Assembly: GCA_023935145.1 (NCBI GenBank)
Contig: CM043698.1
Location: forward strand, 41,503,501-41,567,500
Reading direction: 5' to 3'
Source: Bretschneidera sinensis
Taxonomy: Eukaryota; Streptophyta; Magnoliopsida; Brassicales; Akaniaceae
DNA length: 64,000 nt
Shown: positions 10,543 through 20,671 of the stretch, one piece after another
Layout of the letters: the number at the start of each line of letters is the position of its first letter
Numbering within the stretch: position 1 is the stretch's first letter
Notes under the pieces: model-generated
Database searches by the model: none
Told to the model about the DNA's origin: nothing
Seen by the model: only the letters and a program-made list of their open reading frames with translations
Program-made: the position numbers and the translations under genes

Positions 10543-11571
10543 ATAGTTTGCTTGCTTGAGATTTGTAGATGAATATAAACGGTAAGTCTCAAAAGTGTGA
10601 TTAAATTGAGAACATAAAGCACATACCTGGCATTGCATGGCTTGTGGACTTGGTGAGGCGTTCTGAGCAGTCATGGCTTTTACAAGCATATCTAGCTTCC
10701 TTTCCATAGCAGCCATCTAAATTAGAATTCCACCAATTAAGTTAACTTCATACATACCCTTTCTCTTTACTCATTGTCTCCCTCTAGATGAGAATTGTTG
10801 GGAGTGCTCACTCAATGCCTCAAACAGCTCCATGGCTTCTTCACTGCTCTTCTCCATCAGCACACCTCCACAATCTGAATCAGCAATACCTTTATTCATG
10901 TCTTTTAGACCTTTATAAAAGGCTAGTACCACCTCATCTTGAGGTAGGTTATGATTTGGACATTTGAAAAACAGCTCATTAAAGTGTCCTCATGCTTCAA
11001 AGAAAATGTCTCCATCTCTCTGTTGGAAAGATTGAATCTCCTTCCTCATTTGCCTTGTCTTTTGTGCTGGGAAAATTTTCCTTAGGAACTTACTGGATAA
11101 TTCTTCCCACGTATGGATAGAATCTACAGGCAATGAATTATACCACAACTTAGCTTTATCTTTTAATGAAAAAGGGAAAAAAATTAACCTGATTCCCTTT
11201 TGATTTAGACTCTGGATGTGCTGGAACTTGCAGAGGTCAAAGAATTCTCGAAGGTACAAGTGTGGATCCTCAGCAGGTGTACCCCTAAAATGAGTCAATG
11301 CACTGAGTATCTGCAGAGATATGTAATAATTTCCTTTCGCCTCTGATTGATAAGCAATGCATGATGGCTGGTTGAGGTTCCGTGGGATGAAGGATTGCTC
11401 CATAGGTCTTCGCTCAAGTGGTTGTTGGTTTTCTAGTTGTTCCATTGGTGCTTCTCCCTCGAATTCTTCTTCATTCTCCTCAAAGTTGGTTTTAGGCCTC
11501 TGTCGAATGGTCCGCTCAATCTCTATGTCGAATGGAACAATGGTAAGGTTTCTAAATCGAAGCCCTTGCAT
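10543..11571 (-). pseudogene. E1 gag N-terminal part, broken
   Basis: Minus-strand frame from 11571 (MQGLRFRNL) to the E2 junction. Positions 11571-10990 form a 193-residue open stretch covering the Gag capsid-like domain (ALTHFRGTPAEDPHLYLREF, LWYNSLPVDSIHTWEELSSK, FPAQKTRQMRKEIQSFQQ). A TGA replaces the Trp codon before GHFNEL near 10987. Further pieces to 10543 include a zinc knuckle C-A-L-C, four residues, H, four residues, then Tyr in place of the final Cys. The frame resumes beyond E2 at 3704. It is homologous to E2 5368-6400 and E9 60236-61290. Confidence 0.85.
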
Positions 11572-11896
11572 GAATCAACTGGAAGACTTTGGTGCAGTAG
11601 CTTCAGTACTGTTGCTTGGGTAGTCTCTGGACTATTTGCGCTCGAGTGCACAAGGTACTGCGCTCGATCGCAATAGTGCGCTCGATCTCACTTGAGCTTA
11701 CGCTCGATCGCAAGGCCAAAAACAGCACTGCTGCAGACCTGAAACAGAAGAAAACAGAAAACAAAAAGAATAAAAATTAGGTTTTTGATAAAGAGAATAT
11801 AAACAGAGCAGAGTAAAGAAATAAAATAAAATAAAACTAACGAAAATAATTCCATGAAGAAATTTAGTGCGATCCTCAGCAACGGTGCCAAAAACT
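11572..11896 (-). other. E1 leader and primer-binding site
   Basis: On the minus strand the PBS TGGCACCGTTGCTGAGGA (11890-11873) follows the LTR end GCAACA. Then come a T-rich tract ending TTCTGTTTCAG near 11740 and palindromic GCTCGATCG units (about 11635-11715) before the gag ATG at 11571. It matches the E2 leader feature by feature. Confidence 0.75.
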
Positions 11897-13158
11897 TGTT
11901 GCACAATTATCTACCTTAATAATTAAGCAAATAATCGAACTTGTTTAACTTGCAAGTGCACAAGGTCAATAGTAGCATAGTGTGCAAGTGCGAGATCATC
12001 TCCACAGGGATTGGTAAATTTTGATTTAGAATTAGTTTCGCAATAATAAAATAAAAATAAGAGAAATAGATATTGAGTTTGAATTAATAATAATAAAAGC
12101 GTAGGGACTTGATATCCACCACTAATCATGCTACCCCAACAAGACAATATGCCAATGCTCTACTCACGCAATGAATACTTACTGTTTGTCAACCTAAGGG
12201 CTTGGTCCACTCCTTAAGCTATTGATCTCCCTAATCAACGAGTTAGGCATGGTGTATACTCTAATTTTTTTCTCTCTTAAGGGATTCAACATGGTGTATA
12301 CTGAGTTGTTCCTTAAGAGAGCATAGGATATGTGGAAATCGACAACCACATAAGACCTAGGGCTTAGTCTGCTCCCGGTTTCCCATGTTGATTAACCCAA
12401 GAACCCAGCGTGGATTTCTTTTGTTACTATTGTTGAACTCATAACTTGGTCATCCAAATTGATTCAACTAACTAATCCATACCACATGCATACGTTGATC
12501 AGACACACACATATGAGGAATTTAAATAAAAACAGACATTAATCAAATCAAGCATCACAACATAAATATTGCAAAGGCACCAATACTGAATTCTTGGTCA
12601 AACATAATTAGGGCTTCAGCCAAGCCCTTATTAGGGTTTAGTTACACATGATTGTGATGCTAAACATATTCATAAAATAAAAAATAAAGGGGAAAGAATA
12701 AACCTGAGAGAAAAGTCGTCAATTCTCCTCCAAAGCTTACGATTCCAAAATAAATCAGAAAGTAAGTTTTCTGTGTTTTACAAGCCTATATATAGGGTTC
12801 TAAGGGTGTCTCGAAACCTTAATTTCCAAAATAAGTCCAGAAGAAATCTTTCCAAAACTGGGTCTGTCGCCTCTCTGTGCGTGTGCGCTTGATCATGCTC
12901 TTTTGCGCTCGAGCGCATGGGTGTGCTCAAGCCTTCTTTGTGTGCGCTCGATCGCGACATTGCTATGCTCGATCGCACTAGCTGGTTCCAGATCTTCAAC
13001 TTTCTTCCTTTAAAGCTTCAAAATACTTTCTTTTCTTCAAAAACCTATGAAAAATGCAGAAAACACAAAAATAAAGTAGAATATACTAAAATATATAAAC
13101 AAAGAGCCTAAAAACTGTAAATTAAGAGGCTTAAATATGAATATTTAAGCACTTATCA
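11897..13158 (-). repeat. E1 5' LTR (1262 bp)
   Basis: On the minus strand it runs from TGATAAGTGCTTAAATA at 13158 to GCAACA at 11897, with the palindromic cluster at about 12880-12980, the TATA region near 12785-12795 and degenerate copies of the R/U5 repeated unit. It is diverged from other family LTRs. Confidence 0.85.
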
Positions 13159-13255
13159 ACGGCGTGTACCTCCCAGGACTTCCCCTCATGCTGGAGGCCA
13201 CGGTGCACACTAGGCTGCTGAAGCTCTTCTTCAACCCGTTTAATCCTTAGACAAA
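13159..13255. other. Unassigned 97-bp segment between E1 and C1
   Basis: This segment is more GC-rich than its surroundings and matches neither the E1 LTR nor the intact C1 LTR. It probably replaces the lost end of the C1 LTR. No feature recognised. Confidence 0.4.
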
Positions 13256-13621
13256 TACCAACAGGTTTAGTAGTTAACTGACTTAACTAAATGTCTCTTC
13301 ACAAAAGACACTTCAATTCATGACCAACTGTCATTTATCGTTCAGAAAAATTTAAATTTTTTGAAAGTTCAGTCGACTGGATCCATCATTCATTCGACTA
13401 GGTCTCATGGTTTTACTAAAAAAACAATCAAGTGGCGCATTCAGTCGACTGGACAAAGTCACAAAAAGTTTTTGCCTGATTATTTAGTCAATTGGATTGA
13501 TTCATTCAGTCGACTAGACTAACTCCCATCAGCCAAAATTGATTTTTCTTTTCTTTTCTTATTTCCTTTGATTTTCTAAATCACCACAAACTTAAATACA
13601 AGTTTATTTTGAAAATCATCA
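13256..13621 (-). repeat. C1 3' LTR, truncated
   Basis: It matches 29825-30196: both contain GTAGTTAACTGACTTAACT and several AGTCGACTGG-like palindromic units (13370-13520). On the minus strand the LTR begins TGATGATTTTC at 13621 after a PPT, AGTGGGGGATT. The remaining LTR (matching 29500-29820) is missing. Confidence 0.75.
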
Positions 13622-14199
13622 ATAATCCCCCACTATTTTCAAAATAATCTGACTCGATAAAACTTATAAATCTGATCTTTTATTATCCATTGAAGTTCAT
13701 GCCTAAATGAAGATGTCTTTTGGACTTGAATTTTCACTTAGTGAAAATATATCAAAGTTAAATAGAATATGTGGTAGTATAATAATTTGAACCACAAATC
13801 CTATTTGTCTAACTAGAAATGTCTCACACATGAGACTTTTCCTCACAAAATTTTCCAGAAAAATTTTGCTGACACTTTTAAAGGCTCTGTGTCATGTATC
13901 TTATATTATGAGTGCTCTAGAGTCAAGCCCTTGCACTCAATAGAAGAGACAATACTTCACACTCACTAGGTAAGCCTATCAAGTATGTTCCATAATTTAA
14001 CATACCAAAGAAATTTTAATAAGGTTACTAAGAACTCATAGTTCACTTATACTTTAACATTACATTTCCAAGCATCATTACTCTTGGGATGGAAATACAA
14101 ATTTTGATGCTTGCAATCACTACTAATGATGCAATTTGTCTCATTGAACTAAAGATTTAGATTTAGTAAGTGTTGAGTCGAGGTTCAATCATTGGTGAT
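13622..14199 (-). other. C1 3' untranslated region
   Basis: This gene-free stretch lies between the RNase H end and the 3' LTR. The only mark is the PPT AGTGGGGGATT (minus strand, about 13635-13624). Confidence 0.5.
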
Positions 14200-17100
14200 C
14201 CTATTGTATTGGCTTGAGACCCATCCCTTGTGATGTCTTGACTACTTGCTCTCTTGTAAGTTCCTTGGTTAACAGATCCATCAAATTTCTTGTGGATCCG
14301 ATGAATTCAATCGTAACTACTCCATCACTAATTAATAGCCTTACATAGCAATGTCTTAATCCGATATATCTAGACTTTCCATTGTAGACATTGCTTATAT
14401 GCCCTTGCTAATGTTGCCTTGCTGTCACATCAAATCAAAATTAGAGCTATGGGTTTAGGTCACACAAGAATTTTTAACAACAAATTTCTTGACCACTCAG
14501 TCTCTTTACCCCTTGCTGCTAATGCCACAAATTCAAGATTCCATGGTAGAATCAGTGTTACAGGTTTACTTCTTGGAGGCCTAAGATACATCACCCCCAC
14601 CAAGAGTGAATATTCAACCACTTGTAGATGAGTAATCTTCCTCTCGGTTTGTTACCTAACTAGCATCAGTTTATCATTCTAAAACTGTTGGATGCCCTTT
14701 GTAACTTATGCCAAAATTCATGGTATTTTTTTCAAATACCTAAAGACCCTATGTACAGCCTCTCACTGATCATTGCTAGGAAAACTAGCAAATCTACTTA
14801 GCTTTCCTACAACAAAAGATATTTAAGGCATTGTACAAGTCATGGTATATATTAAACAACCAAATTCGCTAGCATACTCTAGTTGTTCAATTGTTCTACC
14901 ATCATTCTTAGATAGTTTGATACAACTATCAAATGGTGTGCTATCCAAGTGACCAAAATTATTTATAATTTTCTCAATGTAATGAGATTGTGTTAATTTT
15001 AGGCTATCATTATCTCTTATGATTTCGATACCTAATATTACATCAGCTACACCCATGTCTTTCATACCAAAATTATCTCACAAAAATTTCTTGGTATTTT
15101 GAACTTGTTCTAAGTCATTACCAAAAATCAACATCTCATCTACATATAGACATATGATGACACTTATATCATTAATGAACCTACTGTACACACACTTATC
15201 AAATTCATTAATTTTGAAACTATTTGACGAAATTACTTGATCAAATTTCTCATGTCATTGTTTTGGGGCTTGTTTAAGTTCATATAGAGACTTAACTAAC
15301 TTGTAAACTTTATGTTCTTTTCCCTTAACTACAAAACTTTTAAGTTGATTCATATACACTTCTTCTTTAATTCACCATTCAAGAATGTTGTTTTAACATC
15401 GATTTGATGAATTTCAAGCATATATATGGAAGCTAAAGCAATAGGCAATCTAATTGTGGTTATCCTTGCAATTGGTGCATAAGTGTCAAAATAATCAACA
15501 CCTTCCTTTTGTGTCAATCCCGTAGCCACTAACCTTGCCTTAGATTTATCAACCGTTACATCCACTCTTAGTTTCTTTTTGAAAGTTCACTTGCATCCAA
15601 TGAGTTTGGAACCAAGTGGAAGGTCCACAAATTTCAAGTTTTGTTTCCCATTATGGAGTCCATTTCATCATTTATGACCTCCTTCCAAAATGCAACATCT
15701 TTAGACTTTATAGCCTCTTCATAGGTTTGTGGGTCAGAGTCAATATTCATTACAGTTGGAATTGAACTACTTATTGAGTTTCTAGTTATTTCTACCAAAT
15801 ATATGTAGAAATCGGGTCCATAAGTCTTAGGTGTTTTAACTCTTTTGCTCCTTCTAGGTTCTACTTCTTTCATTGAACTTTGTTCTTGTTCATTGCTGTC
15901 TGAAACAGTCTTAGGAAGTGTCTTGAACCTATTTTCATTGAAAATAGCATCTCTAGATTCAATGATGAAATTTATTGAGTAATAATTATTTGGCTCCGCC
16001 ACCATGCATCTATAGGCCTTACTATGAAGTGTGTATCCGAGGAATATACATTTTATTCCTCTTTCACCCAAGTTCTTCCTTTTTAATTTAGGAACTCTAA
16101 CTATAGCTCCACAACCCCACACTTTAAGGTAGTCTAGATTAGGCTTCTTATTTTTTCCATCTCATAAGGTGTTACTTTATCTCTTTTTGTAGGGACTCTA
16201 TTTAGAACGTGACAAGTTGTTAAAAGAGTTTAACCCTAAAACCCATGTCCTAGATCAGAGTTGGAAAGCAAGGAATTAATCATCTTTTTTAGAGTTATAC
16301 TTTTCCTCTCTGTTACACCATTTTGTTGTGGTGTGTATAAAGGGCAGTGACTTCATGGATTATTCCATGAGATTCAAAGTTTGAAGGATCATAATACTCA
16401 CTTACCCTATCAGTTCGAAGACATTTAATCTTGTTGTCACACTGAAGTTCTATTTCAATTTTAAAAATAGAAAAATTATGCATAGTCTCATCCTCAGTAT
16501 GTAATAAATAAACATAGCACCATCATGTACAATCATCTATGATAGTTACAAAATATTTCTTTCCTCCTAAATATGGTATAGCATGCATATCACATAAATC
16601 ATATGTATTAATTCCAGAATTTTCGAACTTCTTTGAATAGTTGGAAAATGTTATCTAGTAATTTTAGTAAGCATACAAGTTCTGCAATTTTTCATATTTG
16701 TAACAAACTTTGAAATTAAATCTAATTTAACTATGTCATTTATTCATCTAGCATTCACATGTCCTAAACGATTATACCAAAGTAAAGCAGAATAATCAAC
16801 AATATATGCAGAAATAATACTCTGATTATTATTAATATTAAGTTTGAACATTCCCTCATATATGTATCCCTTCCCAACAAACACACCACCCTTAGACAAT
16901 ACAAATTTATTAGTCTCAAATACAAGCTTAAACCTATTTTTGTTCAAGAGGCTACTAGATGCTAAGTTCTTCCTAATTTTAGGAACATGGTACACATCAT
17001 TAAGGGTAAGGGTTTTTCCAGAAGTGAACCCTAGTTGTACCTTTTCCTTGCCTATTACTGGAATAGTGGTAGAATTTCCCATGTACAGGAAAATTCCTTC

Positions 17101-17464
17101 AGCCAAAGACTCATCGATCTTGAAGAGCTTCTTTTCCTTGCACACATGCCTCATTGCACCAGAGTTAATCTACCAAGGCTCATTGTCCTCAAGGACATTT
17201 GCTTCAGAAATTATAGTTACGAATTCTTGGGGTGCTTTTTCTTTTTTCTTCAGCAATTGGCAATCTCTTTTAAAATGCTCCAGTTTTCCACAATTGAAGC
17301 AAGAGCCCTTAGTCTTCTTATTCTAAGAAAACTTTCCAGATTAGTTCTTTCTCTTGTGAGATTCTTGAGAGTTCTTCTTTGAAGTTTCTCATTCCTCTAC
17401 CGTATTAATCTTGCAGAGGGCTTCTTCCTTGTCTTCTTTTCGCAAGTCCTCCTTAATGTGGAGA
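14200..17464 (-). pseudogene. C1 Copia pol (zinc knuckle, protease, integrase, RT, RNase H), broken
   Basis: Read on the minus strand: zinc knuckle CFNCGKLEHFKRDC (about 17296-17255); protease motif N-S-G-A where active Copia enzymes have D-S-G-A (about 17165); GAG-pre-integrase and integrase (17154-16130, with LLWYNRLGHVN and a later WGCGAIVRVPKLK end); reverse transcriptase (about 15600-14820, with YAPIARITTIRLPIALAS, FLNGELKKK and SHYIEKIINNFGH); and RNase H (about 14530-14200, with FVALAARGKETEW). Frameshifts and stops split every domain. Its integrase and RT would insert and copy the element, but the catalytic Asp of the protease is already lost. Confidence 0.85.
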
Positions 17465-18275
17465 TGCAACGACCCATCCCGGGTTGGCCACCCCCGAGAC
17501 GGTGTCATCACATTTTGAAAATCTCAGCATGACACATATATGCAACAATAAAAATAATACTAACATAAATTTGTACTTTAATCCTTAACCCTCAACAGGG
17601 GAGGTCCATTAATCCGATATTAACTTACGCATAATATATAACGTAAAATGCATGAATATTTACAAATAAATTTTTATTTTTATTTTCTCATTAGTCTGAG
17701 GATGTTGACACATACGTGGCTTACAGGAAATGCTTTCGTCTGAATCTCAACCCACCAGACTAATTGTCATGCCTGCTACCTGAAATCATTGTACAACGAG
17801 AGATGAGCTTCACAAGCTCAGTGAATTAAATTTACTAGATATTTCATTTTTTATTTAGATTACTTAAAGTAAATCTAACTCATCGTGTAGCACTTAGAGC
17901 TACCCGTGGACCACCTCCTTGCTTTTCCTGCTCATCTGAGAAATTTCCCTCGTTAACTCCTGATATAATATTTATATTAAAACTTCTAATTATTTCTTCA
18001 ATTCTTCCATAATTTACACCTTTTGAAAATTCCCACTTTGAATTTCAAGAAATTTCATGTATGCTAAAAATATAAAAATAAACATTACATATTTACTTTA
18101 TATTTTTCTTAAAGCTTCCTGTGATTCTCTATGAAATTCTCCCGTAAACCCCTTCAAAATTTTGCTCTTTCAACATTTCTATCAGTCCCAAAGTGTTTAG
18201 AGAAATAGAGTATTTGAATTGAGAAAAGGAGAAAACCAAAGAATTGCTAAGAAAAAAATAAAGCAAAGTAAAATA

Positions 18276-18309
<34 letters not shown>

Positions 18310-18318
18310 CATATATAC

Positions 18319-18353
<35 letters not shown>

Positions 18354-18680
18354 CGCACACACACATATACATTTTTTCTTTTCAGCACATTTTCTCCCCC
18401 CCTCCCAAATGCTCCACGCAACTGCTATGTGGAAAGCATGCAAGCCTCCCATTTTTCACTTGGTAGCAGGTGTTGCCACCTGCTACCACGTTTTTTTTTT
18501 AAGAGAAGATATTTTTTTTCCTTTTTCCTTTTTCCTTCTCTTTTATACTGTTCACAAATTTTTTTTAAAGAATTGTTTTATTCAAATAATAACAAACATT
18601 TCACATATATTTTATTTTAATTCCATATTATATTTATTAAATTACTTATTTACCCTTACTTTACGAATACGGGTATTACA
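17465..18680 (-). repeat. E3 3' LTR (1216 bp)
   Basis: It pairs with 27720-28876. It contains a long TA-rich simple repeat with TATACATA interruptions (about 18273-18356) and a perfect 12-bp-arm palindrome at 18461-18488. On the minus strand it begins TGTAATACCCGTATTCG at 18680. Confidence 0.85.
18461..18488. repeat. Perfect inverted repeat in E3 3' LTR
   Basis: TGGTAGCAGGTG (18461-18472) and its exact complement CACCTGCTACCA (18477-18488) enclose the 4-base loop TTGC. The 5' LTR of the same element has only one arm (TGGCAGCAGGTGG near 28678). Confidence 0.85.
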
Positions 18681-18889
18681 ATTCTACCCACCTTATAAAA
18701 ATTTTGTCCCTGAAATTTCCTTACCTAACTCAAGGAATAATTGTGAACAATATTTCTTCATAATTATCTCACGTTTTCATGTAATCTCTTCAACATCCTT
18801 ATTCCGCCACAGAACTTAAACTAATGAAATTATTTTATTATACAAGACTTGTTCTTTTCTGCCTAAAATTCCCACTGGTACTTGTATAA
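18681..18889 (-). other. E3 3' untranslated segment
   Basis: This segment lies between the integrase end and the 3' LTR. The G-rich PPT (GGGTAGAAT on the minus strand) abuts the LTR at about 18689-18681. Confidence 0.5.
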
Positions 18890-19782
18890 AAGTCTAATCT
18901 TTTTGAATTTCTACAGTTTGGCTCGAAATATTATGAGAATTATCACGCAAATACTTTCTTAAAAGTGAAACATGAAATACATTATATAAAAGTTTTAATT
19001 CTGGAGGCAAATCCAGGCTACTCACAACTAGCCCAACTTTCTCAACAACCTCATAGGATCTCACATTTCTCGAATTCAACTTTCCTTTCCTGTTTAAATC
19101 TCAATACACATTTTCATTGAGATATTTTTCAATACACCCAATCACCTACTTGAAAATCAAGAGGTCTTATTTTATTATCAGCATAGCTATTTGGTCTACT
19201 CTGTGCTGCTTTATGGTTCTCTCTAACCAATTTGATCTTCTCAGTTGTTAACTCAATAAATGATGGACCATATATATATTTCTCTCTCCCATTTCTTCCC
19301 AACATATAGGAGTTCTACACCTCCTACTATACAATGTCTCAATCGGTGTCATCCCAATATTAGTTTAATATTGATTATTATAAGCAATTTCAATCAATGA
19401 CATGTAAGCATCCCAACTTACTCAGAAACTCATCACATTTTCCCTTAACATATCTTCTAGTACTCTAATTATCATTTCTATCTGAGCATGAAAAATTATA
19501 TTAAATTACAACTGTGTACCCGTGGCTTTTTGAAAGCCTCTCCAAAACTAAGATGTAAATCTATACATCTTATTGTTACTTGATTGCATCAAATCTACAT
19601 CATCGTGTGCCTCCTTCATTATCTCTTTTCTCAACTCCGCATTATTAGGAACACAATTTCTATGTTCCAAGACCAAAATACCCTCATTTCAAATTTTTTT
19701 AACTCATATAGCTTTCTAGTAAGCATTCAATGCTTAATCTTTGCTATCTCTTCATCTCTACCTTGCATTTCTAAAGCATTTT
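18890..19782 (-). pseudogene. E3 integrase, broken and internally deleted
   Basis: On the minus strand the N-terminal zinc-binding part is visible (about 19670-19560, ELRKEIMKEAH then NKMYRF). The last third of the catalytic core (about 19500-19250, LEDMLRENV, SLIEIAYNNQY, GMTPIETLYSRRCRTPI) and the C-terminal domain (19079-18894, RSYEVVEKVG and NVFHVSLLRKYLRD) follow. Only about 140 bp separate the zinc part from the late core, so the segment with the first catalytic Asp residues is missing. The enzyme would insert element cDNA into chromatin; this copy is dead. Confidence 0.8.
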
Positions 19783-20602
19783 TGACACAGGTGTGTCCAA
19801 CAAACCTTTAACCTAACAAATAAGGCCTCATGAAATGGGTATGTCCAACCTAACATGGGCCTGCCCAACAAAAAATAACAAAATCTCTTATCAACTAAGC
19901 AAGGTGCAAGGTCCAAGCTCAAAGTGGAAGAAGATTCGGATGCAACAGCCTATTAGATTTAGGCCCATCAAAACAGGCCCAAACGATCTGCTTTTTGAGA
20001 CTTTCTTAAGCCTAAATTGAAGTTCAAGATGTCATCTTTCCAACCCAACAAGTTTCAGCCTATTTGGAGATGTGTGGAAGAAGATATGGCCGTTTGAATT
20101 CTGCTAGTTGGGTCCTCCTGAAATTCCGGGATTGTATTCTTCTTTTGGCCTTTTTCTTGATTCCTTGCATGTTTTAGGGATTGTCTCCTTCCTTGTTTTA
20201 GGGATTGTTTCATTGCATGTTTTATGGATTATTTGCTTGCATATTTTAGGGATTGTTTGCTTGCATGTTTTATGCCTTGTTTTCTTGCTTGTCCTAAGCT
20301 TAGAGGGTTGTTCTAAGCTCTATAAATACTTGTGTTTGTAAGTTGAAAAATGAGACTTGAGTTTATAAATTGAAATCAGCCTTTGGCTTTTAGAAGAGAG
20401 TTTTCTCCTTCTTGTAATTCTGTATCTCTTTGGTATAATCCTTAGAGTGGTGAATTCCTATAGTTCTGTATCCCTTGTGTTAATCATTTGGGTGGTGATA
20501 TTCTATATCCCTTTGGTATTATCTCTTGGGTGGTGAACTCTTATCTTTCATTTTGTTGTTTGTTTGTTTAGTTTCCTTCAATTCTATTTCAATCCGGTAT
20601 CA
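19783..20602 (+). repeat. E4 5' LTR (820 bp)
   Basis: It begins TGACACAGGTGTGTCC and ends CCGGTATCA. It contains repeated GCATGTTTTAGGGATTGT-like units (20166-20280, about five copies) and a TATA box in CTCTATAAATACTTG (about 20318-20332). Confidence 0.95.
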
Positions 20603-20605
20603 AAT

Positions 20606-20617
20606 TGGTATCAGAGC
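20606..20617 (+). other. E4 primer-binding site (initiator Met tRNA)
   Basis: TGGTATCAGAGC, the standard initiator-methionine tRNA complement of plant chromoviruses and many Copia elements, starts three bases after the LTR end. Confidence 0.95.
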
Positions 20618-20671
20618 TTTGGTTTCTCAAGTGTGATATCTAACACCTTGATTTCCATAGTTCTTGTTATT

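Larger units (their letters stand above)
1..13158 (-). mobile_element. E1: Athila-like non-autonomous LTR retrotransposon (gag-pro), split by E2
   Basis: This is a minus-strand Ty3/Gypsy element whose 3' end lies beyond the window start. Read on the minus strand it has a 5' LTR (13158-11897), a PBS (11890-11873), a leader, gag (from 11571), a protease-like region (to 2097), a long non-coding 3' region, a PPT (446-436) and a partial 3' LTR (435-1). No reverse transcriptase, RNase H or integrase is present. E2 (3710-10542) is inserted in its gag; flanking 5-mers ACAGT (3705-3709) and ATAGT (10543-10547) look like a TSD with one change. The Athila-group assignment rests on the tRNA-Asp-type PBS and gag similarity to E9. 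Confidence 0.85.

Noticed and set aside
18129..18620. Open frames with long Tyr-Ile repeats on both strands.
   Set aside because: They are translations of the TA-rich simple repeat in the E3 3' LTR.
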